38,741 nt of DNA from Terriglobales bacterium (GTDB lineage: Bacteria; Acidobacteriota; Terriglobia; Terriglobales; Acidobacteriaceae), in assembly GCA_025451215.1 (NCBI GenBank), contig JANWKU010000156.1, positions 1 to 38,741 on the forward strand, given 5' to 3'. Below the pieces are notes generated by a model. That model did not search any database and was not told where the DNA came from. It worked only from the letters and a program-made list of their open reading frames with translations. Numbering within the stretch: the stretch's first letter is position 1; every line of letters begins with the position of its first letter. Made by a program: the position numbers and the translations under genes. Shown here piece by piece: positions 17,541 through 24,625 of the stretch.

Positions 17541-17615
17541 GCAGTTGTCAGTTCCCGGCAAAAAACTAAGAACTGAGAACTAAGAGCTGGTAACTGAGAA
17601 CCGGAAACTGACAAT
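17541..17615 (+). repeat. Inverted repeat with AACTGAGAAC-like direct repeats in the prs leader
   Basis: The left arm GCAGTTGTCAGTTCCCGG (17541-17558) pairs with the right arm CCGGAAACTGACAAT (17601-17615), which includes the first bases of the prs ATG at 17614. Between the arms are near-repeats of AACTAAGAAC/AACTGAGAAC. The fold could hide the start codon or mark a dispersed intergenic repeat. Confidence 0.55.
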
Positions 17616-18633
17616 GGCGACTCTGACCACGGCGACCGAGACGAAGATGAGTCCAGACGAGAAGCCCGAGCGCAAGCCGCAACGCGCGCGGGTGGATGAT
17701 AAGTTCAAAATCTTCTGTGCAACTGCGAATGAAGCGCTCTCTCAGGAGGTTTGTGATTTTCTGGGATTGAATCGCGGGCAGGCATTGGTCACGCGATTTG
17801 CGGACGGCGAAGCCTACGTGCAGATACAGGAGAATGTGCGTGGCGCGGATGTTTTCGTCATGCAGTCTACATGCCGTCCGGTAGATGACCATTTGATGGA
17901 ATTGCTGCTGATGCTGGACGCGCTCAAGCGGGCTTCAGCGCGGCGCATTACGGCGGTGATTCCGTATTATGGATACGCGCGTCAGGACCGCAAAGACAAG
18001 CCTCGAGTGCCGATTTCCTCGAAGCTGGTGGCGGATTTGCTGACGACGGCAGGCGCCGACCGCGCATTGATTGTTGATCTGCATACGCCGCAGTTGCAGG
18101 GATTTTTCAATATTCCGGTGGACCATCTTTTTGCTTCACCGGTGCTGGTGGATTATTTCAAAAAGCTTGAACTGCCGAATCTGACGGTGGTTTCGCCGGA
18201 TGCGGGCGGCGTGGAGCGCGCGAGATTTTTTGCGAAAAAGATTGACGCTCCGCTGGCCATCGTGGATAAACGCCGCGTAGAGATGAACGTGGCGGAAATC
18301 ATGAACGTCATCGGAGACGTGAATGGCCGCACGTGCCTGATCATCGACGATTTGATTGATACTGCGGGAACGCTGGTAAAAACGGCCAGCGCATTAATGC
18401 AAAACGGCGCGGCGGAAGTGTATGCCTGCTGCTCGCACCCTGTGTTTTCCGGGCCGGCTGTGGAAAATATCGCGAAGTCTTGCATCAAGCAGGTGGTTGT
18501 AACGAACACCATTCCGCTTAGTGAAGCTGCGCGGAGTGAACCGAAAATTAAAGTCCTGTCGATTGCTGGTTTGATCGGGCGGGCAATTCAGTCGATTCAC
18601 GAAGAGACATCTGTCAGTAAATTGTTCTTATAG
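17614..18633 (+). CDS. prs: Ribose-phosphate pyrophosphokinase (PRPP synthase)
   Basis: Makes PRPP from ribose 5-phosphate and ATP for nucleotide, His and Trp synthesis. The class I signatures are clear: FADGEAYVQIQENVRGADVF, the catalytic flexible-loop region YYGYARQDRKDKPRVPIS, the DLHTPQLQGFFNIPVDHLFASPV signature and the PRPP loop CLIIDDLIDTAGTL. It is 339 residues, about 25 longer than usual. The excess is a polar N-terminus (MATLTTATETKMSPDEKPERKPQ) before the conserved FKIFCATAN strand. An in-frame ATG at 17647 is an alternative start. No good ribosome site is seen before either. L25 follows after 11 bp, so the two are probably co-transcribed. Confidence 0.96.
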   Translation: MATLTTATETKMSPDEKPERKPQRARVDDKFKIFCATANEALSQEVCDFLGLNRGQALVTRFADGEAYVQIQENVRGADVFVMQSTCRPVDDHLMELLLMLDALKRASARRITAVIPYYGYARQDRKDKPRVPISSKLVADLLTTAGADRALIVDLHTPQLQGFFNIPVDHLFASPVLVDYFKKLELPNLTVVSPDAGGVERARFFAKKIDAPLAIVDKRRVEMNVAEIMNVIGDVNGRTCLIIDDLIDTAGTLVKTASALMQNGAAEVYACCSHPVFSGPAVENIAKSCIKQVVVTNTIPLSEAARSEPKIKVLSIAGLIGRAIQSIHEETSVSKLFL

Positions 18634-18644
18634 GGATTGAGATT

Positions 18645-19355
18645 ATGGCGACCGCAACAACTGAAAGCAACGTACTGCAAGCGCAACCCCGCATTCCGGG
18701 CAATAAGAACGCCGCACGCCGCGTGCGTGCCGGCGGAAAAATTCCCGCCGTTCTCTATGGCGCGGGCAAGGATTCCTTGCCGGTAGTTCTCGACCCGCGG
18801 CATGTGTCGCGGATCTTGAATTCGCAAAGCGGCCACAACTCCATTTTTGACCTGGCTCTTGATGGTGGCGAACGCACCAAGGCCATGATCGTGGATTGGC
18901 AATATGAGCCCATCAAGGGCTCGTTGATGCACATTGATCTCAAACGCATCGCTATGGACCAGAAGCTGCGCGTCGCCGTGCCTATCGTGCTCAAGGGCGA
19001 AGCGGCTGGGGTCAAGCAGCAGGGCGGCATCCTCGAGCAGGTGTTGCGTGAAGTGGAAGTCGAGTGCTTGCCGGGCGATATTCCTGCCTCGATTGAAGCG
19101 GATGTGTCTGAACTTATTTTCGGCAAGGTCCTGCGCGTGGCGGATCTCACGCATACCGACAAGGTGAAGTACTTGACGGATGAAACCCAGACCGTGGCCC
19201 ACATCACCATCGTGAAAGAAGAAGTGGTGGCGGCTCCGGAGGCTGTTGCTGATGCGGCGGCTGGACCCAGCGAGCCTGAAGTCATTAAAAAGGGTAAGCA
19301 GGACGCTGAAGAAGGCGCGGAAGGCGAAAAAGCCGAGAAGAAAGAAAAGAAGTAG
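18645..19355 (+). CDS. rplY: 50S ribosomal protein L25 (long CTC/TL5 form)
   Basis: Binds 5S rRNA in the large subunit. The 236-residue protein is the two-domain CTC type. The N-terminal L25 domain (about residues 9-98) contains NKNAARRVRAGGKIPAVLYG and GGERTKAMIVDWQYEPIKGSLMHIDL. The C-terminal TL5 beta domain (about 100-190) follows. The tail is a low-complexity Glu/Lys stretch (KQDAEEGAEGEKAEKKEKK) typical of long-form L25. A GGGATTGAG ribosome site precedes the ATG. Its position between prs and pth is a widely conserved order. Confidence 0.96.
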   Translation: MATATTESNVLQAQPRIPGNKNAARRVRAGGKIPAVLYGAGKDSLPVVLDPRHVSRILNSQSGHNSIFDLALDGGERTKAMIVDWQYEPIKGSLMHIDLKRIAMDQKLRVAVPIVLKGEAAGVKQQGGILEQVLREVEVECLPGDIPASIEADVSELIFGKVLRVADLTHTDKVKYLTDETQTVAHITIVKEEVVAAPEAVADAAAGPSEPEVIKKGKQDAEEGAEGEKAEKKEKK

Positions 19356-19367
19356 TGCTTGGATAGC

Positions 19368-19387
19368 GACGGGCGCCCTCGCCCGTC
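19368..19387. repeat. Perfect 8-bp GC hairpin between L25 and pth
   Basis: GACGGGCG - CCCT - CGCCCGTC forms a perfect 8-bp stem with a 4-base loop. No T tract follows, so it is not a classic terminator. It may be an attenuator, a processing site or a short palindromic repeat. Confidence 0.55.
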
Positions 19388-19459
19388 AGGTCGGGCGTAG
19401 CTCGACGAAAGAGCTTGACGGGCATAAGTGTAATAGTAGGCGGGGGAAATTGAAACGGC

Positions 19460-20050
19460 GTGAAACTGATTGTCGGTCTTGGAAATCCGGGAATCGAGTA
19501 CCAGTTCACGCCGCACAACGCCGGATTTCTTGCCGTTGACCTGATTGCGGACCAGTGCAAGGTCGAAGTGAGAAATCGTCAATGCAGGGCGCTTACGGGA
19601 CGTGCGGTCATTGGTTCTGAGACGGTGATTCTGGCAAAACCAGAAACCTTCATGAACCTGAGCGGACTGTCGGTGCGGGAGTTAGTTGCTGAGCACCAGA
19701 TTGATCCGCAAAGCGGCTTGATCGTGCTTCAGGACGAGATGGATTTCGCGCTGGGCACGTTACGTATTCACCGCAAGCGAAGCTCGGCGGGCCATAACGG
19801 AATTGAGTCCATTATCGGCGCGCTGGGCACCCAGGACTTTTTGCGTATCCGGCTGGGAGTAGCGCCGGAGTATAAAGTATCGGATGGGAAAGATTATTTA
19901 CTGTCGCCCTTCCGCAAAGCGCAGTTGGCGGCCGTGAGTGAAATGCTGGAAGCTGCGGTGGAAGCAGTGAAAGTGATTCTGACTGAAGGCGAAGGCCCGG
20001 CCATGAATCGCTTTAACCGGAAGGAAAAGGAAGCCGGCCCGGAGAATTAG
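19460..20050 (+). CDS. pth: Peptidyl-tRNA hydrolase
   Basis: Releases tRNA from peptidyl-tRNAs dropped by stalled ribosomes. The 196-residue length is normal. The N-terminus KLIVGLGNPGIEYQFTPHNAGFLAVD contains the catalytic His of the TPHNAGF motif. FMNLSGLSV, LQDEMDFALG (with the Asp that activates the His) and the SSAGHNGIESI segment are all present. The start is a GTG at 19460 that gives the canonical MKLIVGLGNPG beginning. It lies 104 bp after L25 and ends 53 bp before S6. Confidence 0.97.
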   Translation: MKLIVGLGNPGIEYQFTPHNAGFLAVDLIADQCKVEVRNRQCRALTGRAVIGSETVILAKPETFMNLSGLSVRELVAEHQIDPQSGLIVLQDEMDFALGTLRIHRKRSSAGHNGIESIIGALGTQDFLRIRLGVAPEYKVSDGKDYLLSPFRKAQLAAVSEMLEAAVEAVKVILTEGEGPAMNRFNRKEKEAGPEN

Positions 20051-20103
20051 GGGCGGAAGCTAGCTGCGGATGGTTTAGGCAGCGCAAGAATTTGGAGAAC
20101 AGA

Positions 20104-20502
20104 ATGAATCGTACTTATGAACTGATGTTTATCGTCCGGCCCGACATGCCGGAGGAAGAGCAGCAAAAGCTGATTTCCACGCTGGAGACGGTTGTGACTT
20201 CATCGGGAGGCAGCGTCCACAAGGTGGACATTATGGGTAAGCGACGGCTCGCTTACACGGTGCGCAAGTTCCATGACGGAATTTACATCCTGCTGATCCT
20301 CGAAGGCAGCGGCGGACTCGTGCACGAACTTGAGCGTCGCCTACGCGTCACTGAACAAGTGATTAAATTCATCACTGTGCGTATTGACGAAGCCCAGAAG
20401 CGCCTGGACAAGATCAAGAAGCTCCGCGAAGCGAAGCGCAAGGCGCCACCAGCGCCGGCTCCTGCGGAAGCGGGTGGCGAAACTGCCGCTGTTACGGCAT
20501 AA
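20104..20502 (+). CDS. rpsF: 30S ribosomal protein S6
   Basis: Small-subunit protein that pairs with S18 on 16S rRNA. The protein starts MNRTYELMFIVRPDMPEEE and contains the family's KVDIMGKRRLAYTVRKFHDGIYIL core and ELERRLRVTEQVIKFITVR. The 132 residues include an Ala/Pro/Lys-rich C-terminal tail (KRKAPPAPAPAEAGGE). The ATG at 20104 is chosen over an in-frame TTG at 20092 because GGAG at 20094-20097 lies at proper spacing before it. Gene order S6-S18-L9 is conserved, but the ssb often found between S6 and S18 is missing here. Confidence 0.97.
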   Translation: MNRTYELMFIVRPDMPEEEQQKLISTLETVVTSSGGSVHKVDIMGKRRLAYTVRKFHDGIYILLILEGSGGLVHELERRLRVTEQVIKFITVRIDEAQKRLDKIKKLREAKRKAPPAPAPAEAGGETAAVTA

Positions 20503-20598
20503 CAATTTTGACGGAGCAGCGGGCGGCGTGTCGCTCGCGGTTCTTAAGCCTACGGGCGAGAATGCCTGTAGCTCCAAACAGGAAAACGAAGGAGTACC

Positions 20599-20997
20599 AT
20601 GGCTGACGAAACTAGAACAACATCCGCTGAAGGTTCCACCGGAGGCGGCGAACGCCCCGAGCGTTCTTCAGAACGTTCCTCGGAACGTCCAACTGACCGT
20701 GGAGGAGACCGCGGCGGCGACCGCAATCGCGGTCCGCGCCCCGGAGGCCCTGGAGGCCGTGAAGGCGGCCGCAAATATTTTCGGCGCAAGAAAGTGTGCA
20801 AGTTCTGCGTGGAAAAAATTGATGCGATTGATTACAAGGACTACCGGCTGCTCGGGCAGTTTGTTTCCATCGAGAGTGGAAAGATCGTGCCTCGCCGTTT
20901 GACTGGCGTGTGCACTCCGCACCAGCGGCGCCTTTCTTCTGCCATTAAGTTGGCGCGCAATATCGCTCTGCTGCCGTTTTCAGCCCGCGCGTCCTAA
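20599..20997 (+). CDS. rpsR: 30S ribosomal protein S18 with a long disordered N-terminal extension
   Basis: Binds the platform of the 30S subunit with S6. The conserved core starts near residue 59 ([12 protein letters not shown]) and runs through [46 protein letters not shown]. Cysteines at 67, 70 and in GVCTPH, plus its His, form a likely zinc site. S18 is usually about 75-90 residues; this one has 132. Residues 1-58 are a Ser/Arg/Glu then Arg/Gly-rich tail with short tandem repeats ([20 protein letters not shown]). An AACGAAGGAG ribosome site precedes the ATG, so the extension is likely translated. Confidence 0.96.
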   Translation: MADETRTTSAEGSTGGGERPERSSERSSERPTDRGGDRGGDRNRGPRPGGPGGREGGRKYFRRKKVCKFCVEKIDAIDYKDYRLLGQFVSIESGKIVPRRLTGVCTPHQRRLSSAIKLARNIALLPFSARAS

Positions 20998-21078
20998 TTA
21001 CTGACTGCGGATCCCCGTAGGCTGCCGACGTTGCGGCACCACGTGGAATTCGCGCAATTGATATTTAGAGGAGCACCC

Positions 21079-21534
21079 ATGGAAGTCATTCTCAAAGAAG
21101 ATGTGAACAAACTTGGCTCGCGCGGCGACCTGGTAAAAGTCGCGGAAGGATATGGGCGGAACTATCTGTTGCCACGCAAGCTGGCCATTGAAGCCTCTGC
21201 TGGCAATAAAGCCGTCATTGAGCAGATGAAGGCCGCGTCCGTGCGCCGTTCCGCCAAGGAAAAAGTGCAGGCGGAAGAGTTGAGCAAACAGTTCGACGGG
21301 GTTTCTGTTTCATTCCAGCGGCGTACTGGCGAGCAGGACCAGCTTTTTGGTTCTGTAACCTCAGGCGACATCGCGGACGCGCTGGCCAAGAAGGGATTCA
21401 CGCTGGACCGCCGCAAGATCCAGATTCACGAACCTTTGAAGACGTTGGGTGAGTTCACCATTCCGATCAAGCTGCACAAGGAAGTCACCACGCACTTGAA
21501 AGTTGTCGTCGAAAAAGAAGAATCCGCACAATAG
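21079..21534 (+). CDS. rplI: 50S ribosomal protein L9
   Basis: Binds 23S rRNA near the base of the L1 stalk. It is 151 residues. The N-terminal domain (MEVILKEDVNKLGSRGDLVKVAEGYGRNYLLPRKLAI) carries the L9 signature. It is followed by the long connecting helix and a C-terminal domain ending FTIPIKLHKEVTTHLKVVV. The ATG at 21079 is preceded by AGAGGAG. An upstream in-frame start at 21031 adds a non-conserved stretch and is rejected. It is the last gene of the S6-S18-L9 group. Confidence 0.97.
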   Translation: MEVILKEDVNKLGSRGDLVKVAEGYGRNYLLPRKLAIEASAGNKAVIEQMKAASVRRSAKEKVQAEELSKQFDGVSVSFQRRTGEQDQLFGSVTSGDIADALAKKGFTLDRRKIQIHEPLKTLGEFTIPIKLHKEVTTHLKVVVEKEESAQ

Positions 21535-21544
21535 TTTGCGATCG

Positions 21545-21566
21545 GGCGCGGCCAGTGTGCCGCGCC
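21545..21566 (+). terminator. Terminator-like hairpin after rplI
   Basis: GGCGCGG - CCAGTGTG - CCGCGCC makes a perfect 7-bp GC stem 11 bp after the L9 stop. It is followed by TGCGCATTTTCTC, a weak T-rich tail. Confidence 0.6.
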
Positions 21567-22026
21567 TGCGCATTTTCTCAAAACTTTTCCTCTGGATTTT
21601 CTAAAGAGCGTACGGTGATTCATTTTCGCAAAATTTTCTCTTCTTCACATTTTCCTCACCCGCCAAAGCATCTGATCTAACAAAACATACCGTGCATGTT
21701 GTAGACATTTAAGGTGTTGCTAACAACCTCGAAAAAACTGCGTCCAAGACTGTGATTGGAAGGTTTGATTTTTAAACTTTTCGGTCGCGGAAACCGTATC
21801 AAATAGCGCGAGAGAATTTCGAGTTCAGAGATTACGGGGTTGAGGGGACTGCGTCATTCCAGGTTTGGCGGCCGGATGGCGCAATCCCCGCACAGCAATG
21901 CGCATTTGCGCTGGTGCTTTGACCCCGCCGCACATTGTAGGCCTTCAGTTGTAAAACGCAACGCTTGAGGGTCATTTTGTGGCCGCCAAAAGCTGCGACC
22001 CGAATCTAGCGGGCGAAGGGAGCATT
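21567..22026. other. Long non-coding stretch with stem-loops
   Basis: About 460 bp without a convincing gene. The left third is AT-rich and could hold promoters. GGGGACTGCGTCATTCC (21844-21860) pairs imperfectly with GGATGGCGCAATCCCC (21874-21889) around a 13-base loop. A second small hairpin, AATGCGCATTTGCGCT, follows near 21898. The stretch ends at the GAAGGGAG ribosome site of the secreted protein. It may be a long 5' leader or hold an unannotated RNA. Confidence 0.5.
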
Positions 22027-22416
22027 ATGAGAGGCAAAAGTTATCAGACTGTATTGTTGGTGGTTGTGCTGATGCTGGCAGCGACCGCGTTCGCGGCAAA
22101 TAAAGGCGCATTCCAGTTGAACAACACAGTGTCGGTGAACGGGAAACAATTGCAGGCGGGCGATTATTCCGTTACGTGGGAGGGCGCGGGGCCGGATGTC
22201 CAAGTGAACATTATGAAAGGGCGCAAAGTAGTGGCGCAGGCTCCAGCGAAAGTTGTTGCCATAGATCAGGCGTCAGGCAGCAATCAGGCGGTCGTGGAAC
22301 GGAATTCCGATGGTACCGCCTCACTCAAAGAACTCCGATTTGGCGGCAAGAAGTTTGCTTTGGCCATTAGCGCTACCGCGCCGGCTGGCGCCGGAGCGGG
22401 TGGCAGCTCCAACTAA
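22027..22416 (+). CDS. Small secreted protein, function unknown
   Basis: A 129-residue exported protein. The signal peptide is MRGKSYQTVLLVVVLMLAATAFA, cleaved before ANKGAF. The mature part is a compact beta-type domain with VNGKQLQAGDYSVTWEGAGPDVQV, GRKVVAQAPAKVV and LKELRFGGKKFAL, and ends in a Gly/Ala/Ser tail. I have seen this pattern as an uncharacterised family in acidobacteria, but I know of no function. The start at 22027 is firm: GAAGGGAG lies just upstream and the signal peptide begins there. It is a single-gene unit with a long upstream region and a strong terminator, which suggests high expression. Confidence 0.82.
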   Translation: MRGKSYQTVLLVVVLMLAATAFAANKGAFQLNNTVSVNGKQLQAGDYSVTWEGAGPDVQVNIMKGRKVVAQAPAKVVAIDQASGSNQAVVERNSDGTASLKELRFGGKKFALAISATAPAGAGAGGSSN

Positions 22417-22437
22417 TCGTCTATTTACTCGTTTACC

Positions 22438-22475
22438 AAGGCATGGGGAGCGGCGCTCCATGCCTTTTACTTTTG
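22438..22475 (+). terminator. Intrinsic terminator of the secreted-protein gene
   Basis: AAGGCATGG (22438-22446) pairs perfectly with CCATGCCTT (22458-22466), followed by TTACTTTTGGG. The stem lies 21 bp after the stop codon. Confidence 0.85.
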
Positions 22476-22587
22476 GGTTTACTGTTGTCCTAAATACGCA
22501 CTTTCCTGAATTGATCCTTTCCTTTACGCGCTCACCAACAAATCCTTATCGGCCCGTGCATGCAAACGCTTTCTGGTTCCGATAACC

Positions 22588-22611
22588 ATGGGTAAGGTCA
22601 GCCATGAGTAA
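22588..22611 (+). other. Seven-codon upstream ORF overlapping the kinase start
   Basis: ATG at 22588 encodes MGKVSHE and stops at TAA 22609-22611, overlapping the kinase ATG at 22604 in another frame. The two starts lie in near-identical direct repeats, CCATGGGTAAGG and CCATGAGTAAGG. This could couple translation, or be a chance duplication. Confidence 0.35.
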
Positions 22612-24583
22612 GGCGAAAGAGTCCGCGGCGGGAAGTCAAAAACTGCGTTTGCTGCTGGTTAGCGACAATGCGGAAGACTTCACCTATCTGCAGGACCTTC
22701 TGGGACGGGCGGCGGACAGAAGAGTGGAAGCGCGCCACGCAGCGTCCCCGACCCAAGCCATCAGGGAATTGGAAAACAATACATGTGATCTGCTGCTGTG
22801 CAACTATCGTTCCGGCGATCCCATGGCGCTCCAGCTTTCCAGCGCCATCCGCAAGCGAGGAGGCTACCCGCCTCTGGTCTTTATCAGCGACCACGTGAGC
22901 GAGTCGGCGCTGGTAGGCATCCTTCATGGCGGCCATGGCACGGCTTTCCCGGTACCCGGAATCGGCGAGTCGCCCGCGCTGCATGCGCTGGATTGCGCGA
23001 TTCAGGCGCATTGCAAAGAGCGGCAGCGCAAAAAATCGGAAGTGATGTTGAGCAAACTGTGGAGCGCTGTGGAACAGGCCACGGAATTGATCGTCATCAT
23101 GGACAGTTCAGGACTGGTTGAATATATCAATCCCGCGTTTACCCGATCCACCGGATACACCACCGTCGAACTCAAAGGGAATGCGTTCAGCCTGCTGGAA
23201 GTAGAAACGGAGCATCCTGAAACCTATCGCCAGATGTGGGAGACGATCTTTGCCGGAAATGTTTTTCGCGGCAATGTCACCAGCCGTAAGAAGAACGGCG
23301 ATGCTCTGCTGGTGGAGCGGACGATTGCTCCCTTACAGGATGCGCAGGACAAGACCACGCATTTTGTCTGCTGCGACCACGATGTCACTGAAAAGCGGCG
23401 GCTGGAGGCGCAGTTACTTCAGGCCCAGAAAATGGACGCCATCGGCCGTCTGGCTGGCGGCATTGCGCATGACTTTAACAATCTGCTGATGGTCATCAGC
23501 GCCTACGCGGAACTGATGCAGGATTCCATCACTCACGAACACCCGCTGCGGCGGAATGTGGACCAGATCATGACTGCGTCACGCCGCGCCGCCGATCTTA
23601 CCCGGCAACTGCTGGCCTTTAGTCGCAGGCAAATGCAATCACTCCAGATTTTGGATCTGAATGTGGTGTTGCAGGATGCGGTGCGTATTCTGCCCCGATT
23701 GATTGGTGAAGATATTCAACTGCAATTTCAGCCCGGGCTGGAAATGGCAAAAATTAAGTGCGACCCGGTGCAGATTGAACAGATCGTGATGAACCTCGCG
23801 GCCAATGCCCGGGACGCCATGCCGCATGGCGGAAAGCTCACCGTTGAAACCAGCAACGTGTATTTGGACGAAACCTACTTGCCGCGTCACGCGATTGTGC
23901 CTAAAGTGAACTATGTATTGATGGTGGTTACCGATACCGGCCAGGGAATCCTGCCTGAGCACGTGCACCATATTTTTGAGCCTTTTTACACCACCAAAGA
24001 AGAAGGCAAAGGCACCGGGCTCGGACTGGCTACCGTGTACGGCATCGTGAAGCAGAATGGAGGCTTTGTTTGGGTATACAGTGAACCGGGCATGGGCACG
24101 ACGTTCAAGATTTACTGGCCCAGCGCGCAACAAAAATTGAGCAAGCTTCCCCCCGGCCATATTGCCGAGGAAAATTCCCGCGGCTCTGAGACCGTTCTTC
24201 TAGTGGAAGATGAAGAGGCAGTGCGCCAGTCGGCCTCTGAATTTCTCTCCACCTGCGGTTATACAGTCCTACAGGCCACCAATGGCGACGATGCTTTAAC
24301 GGTCACTCGCGACTATCAGAACACGATTGATTTGATGATTACCGACGTGGTGATGCCCCACATGGGCGGAGCGAAACTTGCAGGCCAACTGGCCAACGCC
24401 AGGCCGGATATGAAAGTGCTTTTTGTTTCCGGATACGCGGAGAGCACCGTGCAGCGTTACGGATCCATTGACGTGACCAGCAATTTCCTGCAAAAGCCAT
24501 TCAGCCTGAAGATGCTGAGCCGCAAAGTCCGCGAAGTCCTGGAAGCTCCCATTACACTGGCCATGGCGGCCTCCGCGAAATAG
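22604..24583 (+). CDS. Hybrid histidine kinase: degenerate receiver - PAS - HisKA - HATPase - receiver
   Basis: A cytoplasmic 659-residue hybrid sensor kinase without membrane segments. Residues 14-130 have the receiver pattern (LRLLLVSDNAEDFTYL), but the phospho-acceptor position is Asn67 (LLLCNYRSG) and the usual lysine is missing. The PAS domain is about 155-265. The dimerisation helix has the phospho-accepting His289 in GGIAHDFNNLL. The ATPase has its N-box NLAANARDAM, G1 DTGQGI, F-box FEPFYTT and G2 GTGLGLATVYG. The C-terminal receiver is intact, with acidic pair DE in LLVEDEEAV, Asp581 in MITDVVMP and a Lys in LQKPF. The output partner is not encoded nearby. A TAAGG precedes the ATG. 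Confidence 0.94.
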   Translation: MSKAKESAAGSQKLRLLLVSDNAEDFTYLQDLLGRAADRRVEARHAASPTQAIRELENNTCDLLLCNYRSGDPMALQLSSAIRKRGGYPPLVFISDHVSESALVGILHGGHGTAFPVPGIGESPALHALDCAIQAHCKERQRKKSEVMLSKLWSAVEQATELIVIMDSSGLVEYINPAFTRSTGYTTVELKGNAFSLLEVETEHPETYRQMWETIFAGNVFRGNVTSRKKNGDALLVERTIAPLQDAQDKTTHFVCCDHDVTEKRRLEAQLLQAQKMDAIGRLAGGIAHDFNNLLMVISAYAELMQDSITHEHPLRRNVDQIMTASRRAADLTRQLLAFSRRQMQSLQILDLNVVLQDAVRILPRLIGEDIQLQFQPGLEMAKIKCDPVQIEQIVMNLAANARDAMPHGGKLTVETSNVYLDETYLPRHAIVPKVNYVLMVVTDTGQGILPEHVHHIFEPFYTTKEEGKGTGLGLATVYGIVKQNGGFVWVYSEPGMGTTFKIYWPSAQQKLSKLPPGHIAEENSRGSETVLLVEDEEAVRQSASEFLSTCGYTVLQATNGDDALTVTRDYQNTIDLMITDVVMPHMGGAKLAGQLANARPDMKVLFVSGYAESTVQRYGSIDVTSNFLQKPFSLKMLSRKVREVLEAPITLAMAASAK

Positions 24584-24603
24584 TTTCCCGCACGCCGTTC
24601 CCG

Positions 24604-24609
24604 TATAAT
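24604..24609 (+). promoter_or_regulatory. Probable -10 box of the first glycosyltransferase gene
   Basis: Perfect TATAAT 16 bp before the ATG at 24626. The region 16-18 bp upstream has no good -35, and the predicted leader is only about 10 nt. Confidence 0.4.
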
Positions 24610-24625
24610 CCCGTTTGACTTCCGC

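Noticed and set aside
18597-19582. Antisense frames across the L25 and pth genes
   Set aside because: Both sense genes are certain; these are shadow frames of GC-rich codons.
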